Below are positions 1 through 10,852 of a DNA stretch of 64,000 nucleotides, in pieces. The stretch lies in contig WMKK01000022.1 of the NCBI GenBank assembly GCA_012295225.1, positions 124,001 to 188,000 of the forward strand. Direction: 5' to 3'. The notes beneath the pieces are model-generated. The model ran no database searches. It saw nothing but the letters and a program-made list of their open reading frames with translations, and had not been told where the DNA came from. How positions within the stretch are numbered: position 1 is the stretch's first letter; each line of letters begins with the position of its first letter. Position numbers and translations under genes: made by a program. This stretch comes from Ostreococcus mediterraneus. Lineage: Eukaryota > Chlorophyta > Mamiellophyceae > Mamiellales > Bathycoccaceae.

Positions 1-1088
1 CACTCTTCATTGGTGATCCAGATGTCGTTTTCGACGCCGTACGTATCGCCCGCGGTGGCGCCAGCCCATTGGCGCGCTTGCTCGAGGTGAGCAGAGCAGA
101 ACGAGTGAAAGGTCCAAGCGTTCTCCGCAGTGGCTGCGAGATTATCCTTATCGGCGGTGACGTAGTGACCATCTTTAGACGTGTCGCCCAAGTGCGCGCC
201 CGAGGAGATTTGCTTGTTCCCGTTGCGAGCGACAACCTTCTCGCCAGCGAGGTTGTACACCTCATCAAAGACACTGCCAGCGGCCGTGACGGTAGATGCA
301 GCGTTCGTCATACCTCCGTTTGAGTGAACGGCGTCGGCAAAGCCATAGGAAAGCTTGTCCGAGCTGGTAGAAGAGTAAAGGGTAGCGGTCGTCGGAACGC
401 GATAATCGACGAACGTGACGTGCGAACCCGTAAACTTTGCACCATTCATGTTCACCTCTTGGAACCAGGATCGACCAGCTGCGAGGTTGCCATACGACTC
501 AGATTGGTAGATCATGCGTATGGTTTCTTGATCGGTCCTCATGATACCGATGCCGTCAGGCACCCCCACCGGGACGTAGCCGGTGTTTTCGTCGTGTTCG
601 CCGATGGTGAGAATCGGCACGAGCGGACCGAAACCGAAATCAGTTTTACCATCCTTTTCGTCGCCGATATACTTGAATTCGACGTTGCCTGAGCCATCGG
701 ATGCGTCTCCAGATTCCGCGAGGCGCGCGGTGTGCCATCCGATGGGTTTGATGCGCGCCGCCCAGTCTTGATAGTGAGCGTCAATCGCCCCGTTCACGCT
801 CGCGTACGCGCGCTGAAGGAACGGCTTATTACCCGCGGGATCCGTGTAAACGATTTTCAAATCCGCAGCCGCGGCGTCCACTTTCGCCGAAAGCTCGCTA
901 ATCACAGAACTAAAGTCACTGACTGTCGTCGTCGTCGTCGTGCTCGTCGCGCCGTCGGGCAATCCGCCCGCGATGGCCGCCGCCGCGATCGCCGCGATCG
1001 CACCAACCGTCGCCGCGCACGCGCCGTAAATCCCCCAAGCGTTCGATTGTCGCGGCGGTGCGTACGCATGTCCCTTCTCCATGTCCAT
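1..1088 (-). CDS. Membrane-anchored secreted protein, partial (atypical alkaline phosphatase-like)
   Basis: The reading frame is open from an ATG at 1088 to the left edge, about 362 codons, with the 3' end outside the window. An in-frame stop lies upstream at 1184-1182, so 1088 (or the ATG two codons later, 1082) is the start. Residues 1-17 are polar, residues 18-42 form one hydrophobic Ala/Gly/Ile membrane segment, and a Thr run (about 48-54) leads into a long soluble domain, which suggests a type II or signal-anchored exported protein. Around residues 160-185 the order 'TIGEH...GYVPVGVPDGIG...TDQETIRM' followed by a 'GAKFTGSHVTFVDY' strand resembles the first blade of atypical PhoA/DUF839-like alkaline phosphatases of algae and cyanobacteria. 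That assignment comes from memory of the family and is tentative; the gene itself is well supported by length and codon pattern. Confidence 0.75.
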   Translation of the reverse strand, partial: MDMEKGHAYAPPRQSNAWGIYGACAATVGAIAAIAAAAIAGGLPDGATSTTTTTTVSDFSSVISELSAKVDAAAADLKIVYTDPAGNKPFLQRAYASVNGAIDAHYQDWAARIKPIGWHTARLAESGDASDGSGNVEFKYIGDEKDGKTDFGFGPLVPILTIGEHDENTGYVPVGVPDGIGIMRTDQETIRMIYQSESYGNLAAGRSWFQEVNMNGAKFTGSHVTFVDYRVPTTATLYSSTSSDKLSYGFADAVHSNGGMTNAASTVTAAGSVFDEVYNLAGEKVVARNGNKQISSGAHLGDTSKDGHYVTADKDNLAATAENAWTFHSFCSAHLEQARQWAGATAGDTYGVENDIWITNEE

Positions 1089-1633
1089 CGCGCGTCGATC
1101 GCGAGGCGCGGTGTGTCGATCGCGCGCGAGCACGCTGCGGAACACGAACCGCCGGGTTGGAATATTCCAGTAATCCACCAATCATGACTCAGAACACACC
1201 CACACACACCCACACACACGAACGAACCTTCGCGCGCGGGGATATTCCCTCGCCGCGCCCTCGGAATATCCCCGCGCGCCATCACCGGCGTCGACGACCG
1301 CGCGGACGCGAGTCCGAGCGCCGCCGCGAACGTCGCGCGCGAACCCGCGGGCGACGCCCGGCGGCGCGGTGCGGGTGCGCGCGCGGCGTGGGTCCGGAGT
1401 CGACTCGGACGCGACGCGCGACGCGCGACGACGCGCGACGACGCGCGCGACGAGACGCATCGCTCGTGCGTCGTCGTGGTCGACGGGCGAATGCGCGGAG
1501 TGTGGTTGCGTGGAGACTCGCGCGCGTGCGTGCGCGCGCGGCGTCGCTCGTCACGTCGTCAGAGCGCGCATCATCGCGCAATCATCATTCAGCAACCGTC
1601 GTCGGTGCCGTGTCATGTGCAGATGTGACACGT
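1089..1633. other. GC-rich intergenic region without a supported gene
   Basis: This stretch holds a short CACA run (about 1199-1220) and dense CGCG/CGACG runs. Open frames in several phases on both strands are a by-product of that composition (Arg/Ala/Ser-only translations), so no gene is called. Confidence 0.6.
1177..1190. promoter_or_regulatory. Recurrent GACCAATYATGACTC-type motif upstream of the left-edge gene
   Basis: ACCAATCATGACTC lies about 90 bases upstream of the ATG at 1088. The same 14-15 base word, allowing one or two changes and either strand, recurs at 2732-2746, 28567-28579, 28964-28978, 31281-31295, 31678-31692, 52011-52024, 60823-60836 and 61652-61666. Several of these are inside terminal inverted repeats of mobile elements. 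The core TGACTCA/TGAGTCA resembles a bZIP (AP-1/GCN4) site next to a CCAAT box. A promoter role here is inference. Confidence 0.35.
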
Positions 1634-2085
1634 CAGCGGCCGTTTTGAAAACGATGATACGCTCTGATCCGTTTGGAAACACTGAAACAAAAATAATTGA
1701 CCCGTTTTGAATGTATCATTCGGCGTCGGTCCGTTTGGAGTGTACAGGTGTATTCGTCGTTGGTCCGTTTGGAGTGCCAGGGCTGAGCGTGGACGCGCGC
1801 GACGTCGCGCGCGCGTCGTCGTCGTTATACGTCATCTTTGCCTGAGTGTTCAATCGCGATTAAAGACTGCGGGTATTGGATGGGTGGGTGCAGCTGGAGT
1901 GGTTGACGCGCGCGCGCACGCATAGGTGCCGCGCATGTGCGAGTTGGTGTGCCCAAATGTGGACCCTAGACGAAGCCTCCGTCGCCGTCGCCGTCGTCGT
2001 CGTCGCGCGACCAATCGTCGCGTCATCGTCCTCGATGCGCGCAATCTCGACGCGCGCACGTGCACTCCAGTGTATCGCAACTAGC
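1634..2085. repeat. Left copy of a dispersed block shared with 62.6-62.9 kb
   Basis: It contains repeated CCGTTTGGA words (about 1668, 1728, 1762), a 'CCAGGGCTGAGCG' segment, a CGCGCGACGTCGCGCGCG palindrome and, from about 1870, a divergent single unit of the 190-bp satellite found at 12, 22 and 47 kb. The same succession of words occurs at 62596-62905. Both copies sit on the 3' side of a DUF285 surface-protein gene, so this is one end of a gene-scale duplication. Confidence 0.7.
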
Positions 2086-2630
2086 GTCTGCTCGAGCAGG
2101 GGCCCTACACAGACTATATGATAACGATGCTTGAAGAACCTATATAAGTGTCGCCGTTGACCAGCCTCGCTGATCGCGGGCGTCGAGTCGATACGACAGG
2201 TTCCCTACGTTTCTCGCGAGCAACAACGTCGACGTGGCTCGTTCCCAGCGCGCATAAGCATTCTCCCCCCCTAAGAGTATATGTCAAGACCATCTAGTCA
2301 GTTCATAGCACCAGAAACTGAGTACGCGCGTCGCTCGCGATGTTGTGAGACGAATCCGAGCCGTCATCATCGCGCCTTCAAAATCACCAATCGCCACAAG
2401 CATTCACGCACCCTTCACCGGTCGGTTTGCGCCTCTAGCCCCGGTTCATTACGCTCACGCCGACCCAACAAAACTCTTCATCGATCATGCGATCCCCCAA
2501 GCAATAACTGAGCCGCGCGCGCGCCATCGACTGTCGTCAAAGGCGCCTGACTTTAACCGATATGTGTCACCTCAACCAACCGTCGGAACGTTTTCGGACA
2601 TTTCTCACATTGACAGCCAATTTTCACGAA
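2086..2630. other. Unassigned sequence absent from the right-hand copy
   Basis: Relative to the paralogous block near 62.9 kb this stretch is extra. It has a TATATAAG box near 2141 and a palindrome around TGCTCGAGCA (about 2090-2099). A + frame across 2345-2701 has no recognisable domain. It could be a solo terminal repeat or another insertion; no matching second copy is present in the window. Confidence 0.35.
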
Positions 2631-3422
2631 AAAGGCTGCTCAACCGCTCTCGACAAAACACTTCTTTTGACTCATCATTTGTAATAGACCCATTCCACTA
2701 AGGTTTTCCTATCATTTTACGTATTTAAGTCGACCAATCATGACTCGTCACGACCCATTGCCGACTCGAACCTCGAATCAGCTTCACTTTCGTCCTTTTT
2801 TTGAACTCGCGCGTCGCGTCGCGCACGAGCGCCACTTTCACGCGTCTGCCGCGGCGCGCGCGCGCGGCTCGTGTCTGCGAGGCAGAGAAACGCGTGGACG
2901 AATGTGTTTGTGATCGAATTATAGCCGTGTTTGCACATTTTGGTGCGTATGGGCGTCAACGCAGGGTGGAAAGCGCTCGACGAGCAAAAGCGATTTCAAC
3001 CACCGTCGCTGCGTTGTCGAACACGAAAGCGGGAGTGATGGCGAACACATGAATTCACTGCCGACAGGCGACGCACAAAACATGTTTCAATATGATACAC
3101 GACGTTGTAGTTGTCATAGATCCGCGACAGAGGCGTGCACGTGGATGAAGCTCCAGCCGCTTTGAAAAGGTGTTTTTGAGTGTGCTGGTTGTGCACGTTC
3201 ACATCGTCGCTTCTGTGGAGCTTATGACGCTGTCGATTTTCAAGATGGTAGGAAATGATATGTCGCACACTTGTACGACTTTTCGCGCAAAAATTCATCC
3301 TTCGGGGCTCGCGAGGCGCGCGTCTCGTCACGTTGCTACAAATTGAGAGTTTTGTACCAACTTGGTAATTGAGTCCCTAGCCACAGTGAGTCATGACTCA
3401 AGGAGTGTGAAACCAGTAGAAC

Positions 3423-3454
3423 TTGCCGTCGTTCCGCGTCGAGAACGACGGCAA
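3423..3454. repeat. Perfect 12-bp hairpin inside the TA element
   Basis: TTGCCGTCGTTC (3423-3434) and GAACGACGGCAA (3443-3454) pair perfectly around an 8-base loop. No uridine-rich tail follows, so a bacterial-type terminator is not implied. It may be a structured transcript end or a subterminal transposase site. Confidence 0.5.
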
Positions 3455-3624
3455 ATGCGCGTCAGCGGCATGTTTAAGCATTCAAATATATTTTTACAAC
3501 ATTTTAGCCGCATACACTAATATTATTCTACTTTCCGTGCGCGCAATGAGTCGTAACTTTCACCGCACGGCCACTGACGCTCACTCAAAAAGACACTTCA
3601 ACGCTGCCCAAGTAAAACAGACCG

Positions 3625-4023
3625 TCACCGCGCTCGACGCGGCCTGAGACGGGTTTCTCGGATTGCAGACCATTCCACACGCGCTGGGTCGACGATTGGC
3701 TCGCCCGCGTACGTCGGTCGATTCGAATGGAGCACGTACGTCGGCCGTTTGTGCGCACCATCTTTGAAGACCAACTTCGGGGTGTCTCCTCGAGACCAAG
3801 CTAAAGTGTGCCAGAAGAAGTGTCGCGAGGACACCCGGACAGCATCGGGGTTCGTCATCGCGCGTAAAAAGTATTTTTCGATCACGTGTCTGGAGTCATT
3901 TGGTCTGAGACTCGATAGAATCGATCTGAGCGCGTCGTCTTTCCAGTGCCTGCCGAGCGCGAACGAGAATCGCTCGACATCCTTGTCGCAGTTCGGGTTC
4001 GTGCACACGCACTTGCGAGTCAT
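3625..4023 (-). CDS. Cys-rich 132-aa protein of unknown function within the TA element
   Basis: The frame starts MTRKCVC with Cys at residues 5, 7 and 12, followed by a Trp-containing helix-like stretch (about 26-50) and His-rich residues (about 67-76). Composition is normal protein-like, unlike the Arg/Ala-only shadows around it. The spacing loosely recalls THAP or other zinc-binding DNA-recognition modules of DNA transposons, but the ligand pattern is not convincing. It is probably the remaining N-terminal part of a transposase-linked gene or a host gene caught in the element. I do not recognise a family. Confidence 0.4.
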   Translation of the reverse strand: MTRKCVCTNPNCDKDVERFSFALGRHWKDDALRSILSSLRPNDSRHVIEKYFLRAMTNPDAVRVSSRHFFWHTLAWSRGDTPKLVFKDGAHKRPTYVLHSNRPTYAGEPIVDPARVEWSAIRETRLRPRRAR

Positions 4024-4434
4024 TCGGCGCGCTGCGACGTGCGGATGCGATGCAACGGAACCACTTCGAGCTGCTCACGCGCGCCCGCGGGCGTGCGCGG
4101 CCGCACCGCGCACTGGTGGGCGCGCGAACGCGACGGTTGCGCCATCGCGGTTCGCTAAACCCCGGCGCGTTCAAAAAACACGTTTGGTGAAGCTGCGAAT
4201 TTCGCTAAATTTTGGCGTAAAATATGATAGATAAAACACGCAACTATATACGCAAAAGTTGAAGGTTCCTTAGTGGAATGGGTCTATTAAAAAACGAAAA
4301 CCTCATATTATTTAAGGCTACGAACTGCAAGAACTTTATGAATGTGCTCTTTCATTGCTACGAAACGACAAGTTGGTAGTTGATAGTTGAAGTTGACTTT
4401 ACTACCACAAAGAGTGCATGCTGACGGCGGACCA

Positions 4435-7400
4435 TCAACACTCGGAAGGCGGACCATCGACACTCGGACACGCAAACGCACTCAAAAATGCGGTCGCGCC
4501 GCTAAACATGTTTGTCGTGTCCGTTACGCTCGAGGTGTTCCAGTCCCCGATGGGTTGATTGAACTGGCGTGCATCAAGAAACATATTATTCATATCCGCC
4601 ACGCTCGACGTGTCCCAGTCACCAATGGGTTGATTGAACTCGTCCGCGTAAGCAAACATACCATGCATGTTCGTCACACTCGATGTATCCCAGGTACCGA
4701 TGGGTTGATTGAACTGCTCCGCTTCAGAAAACATACCATTCATATCCGTCACGCTCGACGTGTCCCAGTCACCAATGGGTTGATTGAACTCGTCCGCGTA
4801 AGCAAACATACCATGCATGTCCGTCACACTCGATGTATCCCAGGTACCGATGGGTTGATTGAATTGAGACGCTAAGATGAACATATTATTCATATCCGTC
4901 ACGCTCGACGTGTCCCAGTCACCAATGGATTGATTGAACTCCAACACATCTGCAAGCATAGAATTCATGTCCGTCACGCTCGAGGTGTCCCACGCCCCAA
5001 TGGGTTGATTGAACTGATTCTTACCAACGAGCATCGCATGCATGTCAGTCACACTCGATGTATCCCAATCCCCGATGGGTTGATCGAACGCCCACGCATC
5101 CGCAAGCATAAAGCTCATATCCGTCACGCTCGACGTGTCCCAATCCCCGATGGGTTGATCGAACGCCCACGCATCCGCAAGCATAAAGCTCATATCCGTC
5201 ACGCTCGACGTGTCCCAATCCCCGATGGGTTGATTGAACTGGCTCGCGTAAGCAAACATGTAACTCGTATCCGTCACGCTCGCCGTGTTCCAAGACGAGA
5301 TATCATAGTTGAAACTTTCTGCACTTTTGAACAACTCGCGCATGGATGTCACGCCAGAGGTGTCGTAGTCAGACAACGAACCAACGTACACACCACATGG
5401 AGACGCATTAGTGCACGAACACGCGCCAGTTGCATTTTTTGCAAGACACGCAGCCACAGTCGCCCTGAGCAAGTCACTACGCGACGTACACGTTGACGGT
5501 GGACCATTGTTACTTGGACAGTCGAACAGACTCAGAAACGCCGTTGCGCCATCAAACATACCCGTCGTGTCTGCGTCATTTAGGACAATCCAGCCCGTTA
5601 TGTCAGATGAGAATGCCTGCGCCTGATAAAACATATCATTCATCCCCTCATTCATCACACTCGAAGTATTCCAGTCCCCGATGGGTTGGTTGAACTGATA
5701 CGCTTCAGAAAACATGCCATGCATGTCCGTCACACTCGATGTATCCCAGTCCCCGATGGGTTGATTGAACTGCTCCGCTTCAGAAAACATATTATTCATA
5801 TCCGTCACGCTCGTTGTATCCCAGGCACCGATAGGTTGATTGAACTGCTCCGCTCCATTAAACATAAAGCTCATGTCCGTCACGCTCGATGTATCCCAGG
5901 CACCGATGGCTTGGTTGAACTCGCTCGCAGATTCAAACAAATGACTCATGTCCGTCACGCCCGAGGTGTTGTAATCAGACAATGAACCAACATAGACACT
6001 ACATGGGTCATCTTGAGTGCACGAACACGCGCCAGTTGCATCTTTTGCGAGACACGCAGCCACAGTCGCCCCGAGCAAGTCATTTGGTGAAGGTGGAAGC
6101 GCACACGTCGAAGGTGGACCGTCGACACTCGGACACGCAAACGCGCCCAAAAACGCAGTCGCATCTTTGAACATGTCCGTCGTGTCCGCACCGCTCGGAA
6201 TGACCCAGGTGCGAATATCCGATGCGAACGCGCTCGCGCCTTCAAACATGCTCGACATGTTTTGTGCGCTGGAAGTCAGCCACATTGAGATGTTCTGGTT
6301 GAACGACGACGCGCCTTGAAACATGCGCTCAAAGTTTGTCACTGAACGCGTCTCCCAGTTCAGAGGTTGATTGAATGTCGCGCGGTCCTTGAACAGTTCG
6401 TACATCCGCCAGATACCAGTGGTGTTCCAATACGAAATATGCAGTCCCGCTTCGCCGCAACTGTTTGTGGCGCACTCGCAGTCGCCGTCGGCGTCTTCTT
6501 CAAAACACGCCGCGACGGCTTGCGAGAGCGCGTACGACGTGCTGATTGGTGTCACGTAGCATGCCGATGGGGGGCCATCTCTACCATCTGGACACGTCAT
6601 TCTTTCGGCGAAAAGGGAACCTTCAAACATGCCCCATACGCTAGCGTCAGACCGAACATTCCACGCCCGAATGTTTGGTTGGTTGAAACTCTGAGTGGAG
6701 GAGAACATCATGGAGAAAAATTCGACTCGTAAAACATCCCAATCGCCCAGAGGTTGATTGAATTGATTCGCGTTTTGAAACATAGCATTCATATCTGTCA
6801 CGCTCGATGTATTCCAATCTCCAACAGGTTGATTGAACTGACTCGCTTGATAAAACATATTATTCATATCTGTCACGCTTGACGTATTCCAATCTCCAAC
6901 AGGTTGATTGAAATTACGTGCGTAATTAAACATGTAACTCATATCCGTCACGCTTGATGTATTCCAATCCCCGATGGGTTGATTGAAATTACTTGCGACA
7001 TAAAACATGTGACTCATGCCCGTCACGCTCGATGTATTCCAATTCCCAACAAGTTGATTGAACCGACTTGCGTAATAAAACATATAACTCATATCCGTGA
7101 CGCTTGACGTATCCCAGGTCCCGATGGGTTGATTGAAATTACTTGCGGCATAAAACATGTGACTCATGCCCGTCACGCTCGATGTATTCCAATTCCCAAC
7201 AGGTTGATTGAACCGACTTGCGTAATAAAACATATAACTCATATCCGTGACGCTTGACGTATCCCAGGCCCCGATGGGTTGATTGAAATTACTTGCGACA
7301 TAAAACATGTGACTCATATCCGTCACGTCCGTAGTGTCGTAGTCAGATAAAGAACCAACGTGCGCACCACACGGGGAGCTTTCAGTACACGAACATGCGC

Positions 7401-8695
7401 CCCTTGAATCCCTTTGAAGACACTCTGTGACAGCTGCTCGCAACATTTCGTTCGGTGACGGCGGTGGCGGTGACGGCGGCGGCGGTGACGGCGGTGGCGA
7501 CGGCGGCGGTGGTGGCGGCGGAACATCGCAAGATATCCCTGACCACATCGCTTCGCACACGCACCGCCAACTTGTACCATCATACAGCAACTTGATCCCA
7601 CCTGGCTCTTGACATATCGGTGGCGTCAACGCAGTAATCATCGCATTCAGAGCCTCAACCGTCGCTAAATGCGTGGCGTTGAGCGACGCGATTCTGCTCG
7701 ACACCGTCGCGTCGATCGCTTTCATCTCTAAGTCCGTGGCATTCAAAGACGCTATGAGCGCGGCGACTTCGGTATCCACGCGCTGCAACTCGGCTTTCGA
7801 GTCGTCGAGCGCGTCGATGCGAATCGATAGCCCAACGTCCGCGCCCTTGAGCTCGTACTGCGTCGCGTTCAGCGCGTCGACGCGCGACCCGAGGGTGGCG
7901 TCCGTGACGATGAGCTGCTTATCCGTGAGGTTGAGCTCGTGAATGTACACGTCGACCAATGCGTCGATTCGACTCGACAAGCCGGCGTCCACGCCCTTGA
8001 GCTCGGCGTCTGTGGCGTTCAGGGTAGCGACGCGGGCGCTCAGCTCGGTGTCTTTGGCCTTCATCTCTACGTCTGTGGCGTTCAAAGACGCTATGAGCGC
8101 GGCAACTTCGGTATCCACGCGCTGCAACTCGGCTTTCGAGTCGTCGAGTGCGTCGATGCGACTCGACAAACCCTCGTCCACGCCTGTGAGCTCGTCCTGT
8201 GTCGCGTTCAGCGCATCAATTCGGTTCGTAAGTGCCTCGTCTACGGCGTCCAATCTAGCAGAGAACCCGACGGTCAAATCGTTATAGTACACGTCCCCGA
8301 GCACGCGCACTTTCTGCGTCTTCAACACTATTTCAGAATCTTCCCCGGTACTTTCGACGTACACGTCGCCGTCGTCGTTAGAAATCGTGACGCGTCCCAA
8401 ATCTAGATCGTGCGTCACGGGCTGTGTGATAAATAGGAATTGTAATAGGTCAGTCATCATACACTCGGCTTTTGCTTCTTCTTCTGTGCATGGATTGTTC
8501 TGCTGTGCTCGAACGCGTATGAATCAAAGATCTACCGCCTCGCGTCGCACGTACCCATCTCTGCGCGCGCGCCAAGGCGAATAATAACGCAAACACGCAC
8601 GCAAACACCCACGTCGTACACGCAGCGTCGCATCGTCGACGTCGGCGCGCGCGGCGCGTTCTTCCCGAACAGATGCTACTAGGGTTACCCCTCAT
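4435..8695 (-). CDS. Secreted modular surface protein with coiled stalk and DUF285 (BspA-like) repeats
   Basis: Two exons: 8695-8555 and 8502-4435, with a 52-nt GTACGT...CACAG intron (8554-8503) that keeps the frame, giving 1402 aa. Exon 1 supplies an Arg-rich n-region, a hydrophobic core (about residues 27-43) and an Ala-Arg-Ala cleavage site, i.e. a signal peptide. Residues about 60-112 are a beta-rich head shared with the 18978 paralogue. About 115-335 is a heptad-like stalk with repeated LNAT sequons, 344-375 a four-Cys EGF-like knot, 371-401 a Ser/Pro-rich hinge, and from 405 to the end about 32 DUF285 repeats ([20 protein letters not shown]). These form four cassettes, each opened by a Cys-rich header (near 7345-7446, 6440-6545, 5975-6085, 5385-5490) and closed by a CPSxxGPPSxC trailer. 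DUF285 repeats are known from adhesins and mycoplasma-type surface proteins. No C-terminal membrane anchor is seen. The splice is inferred from the sequence but conserved in the paralogue. Confidence 0.85.
8503..8554 (-). other. Small intron joining signal-peptide exon to stalk
   Basis: The donor is TGG|GTACGTGCG and the acceptor is GAGCACAG|CAGAAC. Phase 0, 52 nt. Without removal an in-frame TGA separates the signal peptide from the body. The 18978 paralogue keeps both splice sites with a 57-nt intron (18775-18831) of otherwise diverged sequence. Confidence 0.75.
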
Positions 8696-9719
8696 CGCCT
8701 CGTGCAATTGTCGGCGCGTTACGCCGTCGCCGCTGATCTCGCGCGTCATAACACTGGCGTGCGCGTGTGTAAACGCACGTGCGAGTGTTCACGTCGTTGT
8801 CCTCTTCGTCAAAGGTGTACGAAGATATATCGCAACGCGTGCTTTGACCGTCGGAAACTCACGCACGGATAGCATCGTCGTCGGAAGTTTTTCAATTCAA
8901 ATTCCGAATTTGAAATTCGTGTGTTTGATGATATATGTTGAACAAGACATGGATTTAATACACCTAAAGTATTGATAAAACACACCCATCGTAGTTCTGA
9001 TAAATCGGGGCGAGGGGCGAGTCTGTGTGGGCCTATCAGCATGTAGGGGCCTGCATGGAGCATTTGCTCGAGCATGAGCATGAATGTAGCATAGGAGCAC
9101 AGCATAGCGGCCTACGCGGGCTCTGGGTGGTCGCCGATCTGCGCAGGGCAACGCTCGATATAGTAGGGGCTGCAGCACGCAGCTGCTACAAGCCGTGTGA
9201 TATGGGTGATCAACCCGGTTGGCTCAAATACGATATTCAACGGTTTCCAATACGCATTGAGGTCACGTGATATACTGATGGTATTGTTTGTCATCATCGC
9301 TGTGTGTGACCACGCCAATCATATCCTCAAAATTTGTACAGTGAATCATCGTGCGCGTGTTCGTCTGTTCAACATACACACTGAGTTGTCTCAAAAGTGT
9401 TCTTTGTGACATCATTTGGACTTGAATCAGGAAATATATCAGTTAGTTTGTTGGTGCTGGATCTGTCATCATATTTGAATGCAATCCAATTCTTGATTTG
9501 TGTATTATTTCTTTTGGGACAAGATATCATATCTACATGTAATAATATTTCAAATGGATTACTTACTTGTGCGAAGGGTAGATTTTTCTCTCCCCCTGTT
9601 GTTTCTGCGACTATCGCGTACGCAACATGTTGCGCAGTCTGCTACATGACTTTTGTAGTCTTCATAAAGCTGAATGTCTATAATCCATCTATTTGTGATG
9701 GGAGTTTGAATTTGCTTTG

Positions 9720-10700
9720 AATCGATGTGACCGACAGAGACAACATCGATTTCTATTTTTCAGAAATCGATTCAGCTGTTTGATGCACATTGGTACAGCT
9801 GCAATATTTTAAACAAGATTGTTCTCTTGATTCATCATGGTCATCGTTGTGGACATGCACCCTGATCCCAGTTCATCTTTTAATTGTGCTTGAACAGTTC
9901 TCAATTTACCTTCTTCAGCGTCTTTGATGGTTGAAGTATACTTGTTGTCTTGCATGTTGCATGAGCACCCTTTGCAATTTTGGAAAGTTTGGTATATCAA
10001 CAGTATATTGTCTCTGTTGTTTATGTTGTTATTCAGTACGTAGACATGCGCTTGAAAATGTGAATATTTGATTGTCCATATCTTTCATTTTAAAGGAAAA
10101 CTTGTAGCGCTCTATAGTTCTTCAGAGTCACCAGCGAGCATCGTTATAATCGACTTTGACGAGTTTAGAATCTTTATCAGATCAAGGTAGTGGTGCATTT
10201 ATTAGGATTCATTACATGAATTGTTCTACCACCAGTAGCAGTATCTAATTCCAAAGTCGGTATGATATTTCCCAATGTTAATAATCCATCTTTTGTTGAA
10301 CCTCAATGATATGATTCACTCTTGAGCTTTATACAGTAACGCTTCAATGTCAAACTTAAAGTGACTTTGCCTTCATCTTCAATTTTCTTTGCTGCTCCTT
10401 TTCATTTCTTGAATCTTGAAACAATCATGTGTGTCCGATAATTCTGCTTATTATCCGGGCAAAAACATACAGGTTTTTGCCTTCTTTTCAAACTTCTTGA
10501 CTTTGGTCTGATTCACCTTTTCTTTGATACCGGAGAATGTTCCATCTTTCTCATTATTGGAGTCCTTCTCTTCTATTGAACGGTTTTGAGCCTCTGTGTT
10601 TGCCGCCGATGCCAATTCATTCACATCATCAAATTTCAACACAATTCCCTTCTTACTGTATGAATCGTTGACTTGAATAAAGACCTGACCAACATACAAA
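9720..10700 (-). pseudogene. Decayed multi-exon or broken gene of unknown function, copy 1
   Basis: On the minus strand AT-rich sequence gives protein-like stretches in different frames, for example 'ELDTATGGRTIHVMNP' (about 10210-10260), 'QNCKGCSCNMQDNKYTSTIK' (about 9920-9985) and 'KKGIVLKFDDVNELASAANT' (about 10590-10650). The same peptides recur with small frame differences at 20000-20990 and, in part, at 49990-50700. No frame is open throughout and the pieces are not obviously bounded by splice sites, so decay of an old gene is more likely than a functional spliced gene. I do not recognise the family. Confidence 0.45.
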
Positions 10701-10852
10701 CTTCTTCTTGTGTAGTAGTCAATTGTTCCTCTTAAGGAATGCGAGCGGCGTATATGTGCTATTAGTGTCTTGTTTTTTAATGTGGCAATGAAAACTACTC
10801 TTCGCGTGTACTACAATCCCATCGTCTTAGGTGGAAAGACTACATCTATTCT

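Larger units (their letters stand above)
2687..4284. mobile_element. 1.6-kb DNA element with 17-bp terminal inverted repeats and TA flanks
   Basis: GACCCATTCCACTAAGG (2687-2703) is repeated inverted at 4268-4284, and both ends are flanked by TA (2685-2686, 4285-4286). The paralogous sequence at about 62950-62970 reads straight through the junction (GTAATTAAACAACG versus GTAA-element-TTAAAAAACG), so it marks an empty site. TA target duplication and this end structure suggest a Tc1/mariner-like cut-and-paste element, probably non-autonomous because no DDE transposase is evident. It contains a Cys-rich ORF (3625-4023) and a 12-bp hairpin (3423-3454). Confidence 0.7.

Noticed and set aside
1199-1220. 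CACA run as a functional repeat
   Set aside because: Short dinucleotide tract of a kind expected by chance in this composition.
3625-4023. THAP-type zinc finger in the TA element ORF
   Set aside because: The C2CH spacing and the expected Cys-His pair after the Trp helix are not clearly met; left as a Cys-rich protein of unknown function.
4387-6319. + strand frames opposite the DUF285 repeats rich in His/Arg
   Set aside because: Antisense reading of the repeated WDTSSVTDM codons.
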